Shown: positions 6,048 through 6,108 of the stretch, piece after piece
Layout of the letters: each line of letters begins with the position of its first letter
Position numbering within the stretch: position 1 is the first letter of the stretch
NCBI GenBank assembly: GCA_002402575.1
Contig: DHGD01000152.1
Location: forward strand, 1-6,108
Length of the DNA: 6,108 nt
Reading direction: 5' to 3'
Source: Syntrophomonas sp. UBA4807
GTDB taxonomy: Bacteria; Bacillota; Syntrophomonadia; Syntrophomonadales; Syntrophomonadaceae
Position numbers and translations under genes: made by a program
The notes under the pieces: model-generated
Database searches by the model: none
Told to the model about the DNA's origin: nothing
The model's input: the letters and a program-made list of their open reading frames with translations, nothing else

Positions 6048-6051
6048 GTGA

Positions 6052-6074
6052 TGTGACAGGGGGTGTGACAGGGG
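6052..6074. repeat. Tandem TGTGACAGGGG pair at the entry of the REP-like element
   Basis: TGTGACAGGGG occurs at 6052-6062 and again at 6064-6074, a period of 12 bp. The second copy runs into GACGGTTCTC. The string TGTGACAGGGGACGGTTCTC is familiar to me as a dispersed intergenic repeat of clostridial genomes, often seen near Y1 (IS200/REP-type) transposase genes. That recollection cannot be checked here. Confidence 0.65.
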
Positions 6075-6108
6075 ACGGTTCTCCGACACACGCGTGCACG
6101 CGTGTGTC
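6071..6108. repeat. REP-like element: GGGGACGGTTCTC arm plus perfect 24-bp palindrome, cut by the window end
   Basis: GGGGACGGTTCTCC (6071-6084) is followed by a perfect palindrome at 6085-6108, with arms GACACACGCGTG and CACGCGTGTGTC and no spacer. The window stops exactly at the end of the palindrome. The symmetry may extend outward, so that the arm GGAGAACCGTCCCC would follow just outside the window. Bases 6086-6107 strictly alternate purine and pyrimidine. The position just after an operon terminator is typical for REP sequences. Confidence 0.7.

Overview
The window looks like a chromosomal piece of an anaerobic Firmicute, most likely a syntrophic, Syntrophomonas-type clostridium. Three things point that way: strong AAAGGAGG ribosome binding sites, intermediate base composition, and an NADH-linked three-subunit [FeFe]-hydrogenase operon in the order hydC-hydB-hydA. 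The family assignments are firm; the taxonomic guess is inference.

Layout. Positions 1-564 (+) hold the 3' part of folE (GTP cyclohydrolase I), whose true start lies left of the window. A short convergent spacer (565-658) follows. Positions 659-2248 (-) hold an aldehyde dehydrogenase closest to non-phosphorylating, NADP-dependent glyceraldehyde-3-phosphate dehydrogenase (GapN). A 272-bp divergent intergenic region (2249-2520) carries candidate promoters in both directions and a perfect 12-bp palindrome that could be an operator. Positions 2521-5991 (+) are the hydrogenase operon: hydC (NuoE-like, [2Fe-2S]), hydB (NuoF-like, FMN/NAD(H)/[4Fe-4S]) and hydA (catalytic [FeFe] subunit, starting at TTG). 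A strong intrinsic terminator (6019-6047) closes the operon. Positions 6052-6108 are a REP-like repeat ending in a perfect 24-bp palindrome that is cut by the window edge.

How the genes work together. HydB should exchange electrons with NAD(H) through FMN, HydC should add a peripheral [2Fe-2S] centre, and HydA should pass the electrons along its Fe-S chain to the H-cluster to make or oxidise H2. HydB has neither the N-terminal thioredoxin-like [2Fe-2S] domain nor the C-terminal 2[4Fe-4S] ferredoxin domain of long, bifurcating HydB proteins such as that of Thermotoga maritima. A simple NADH-dependent enzyme is therefore at least as likely as a ferredoxin/NADH-bifurcating one. HydA shows one notable substitution: the L1 motif is TSCSP instead of TSCCP, which puts serine where the first cysteine ligand of the H-cluster [4Fe-4S] normally sits. 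No hydEFG maturation genes are present, so they must lie elsewhere. folE and the dehydrogenase are neighbours with no evident functional link to the hydrogenase.

I see no CRISPR array, tRNA, rRNA, defence system or clearly new multi-gene system. The points most worth a second look are the L1 serine, the short HydB, and the terminal REP/palindrome with its possible decayed partner near 627-645.
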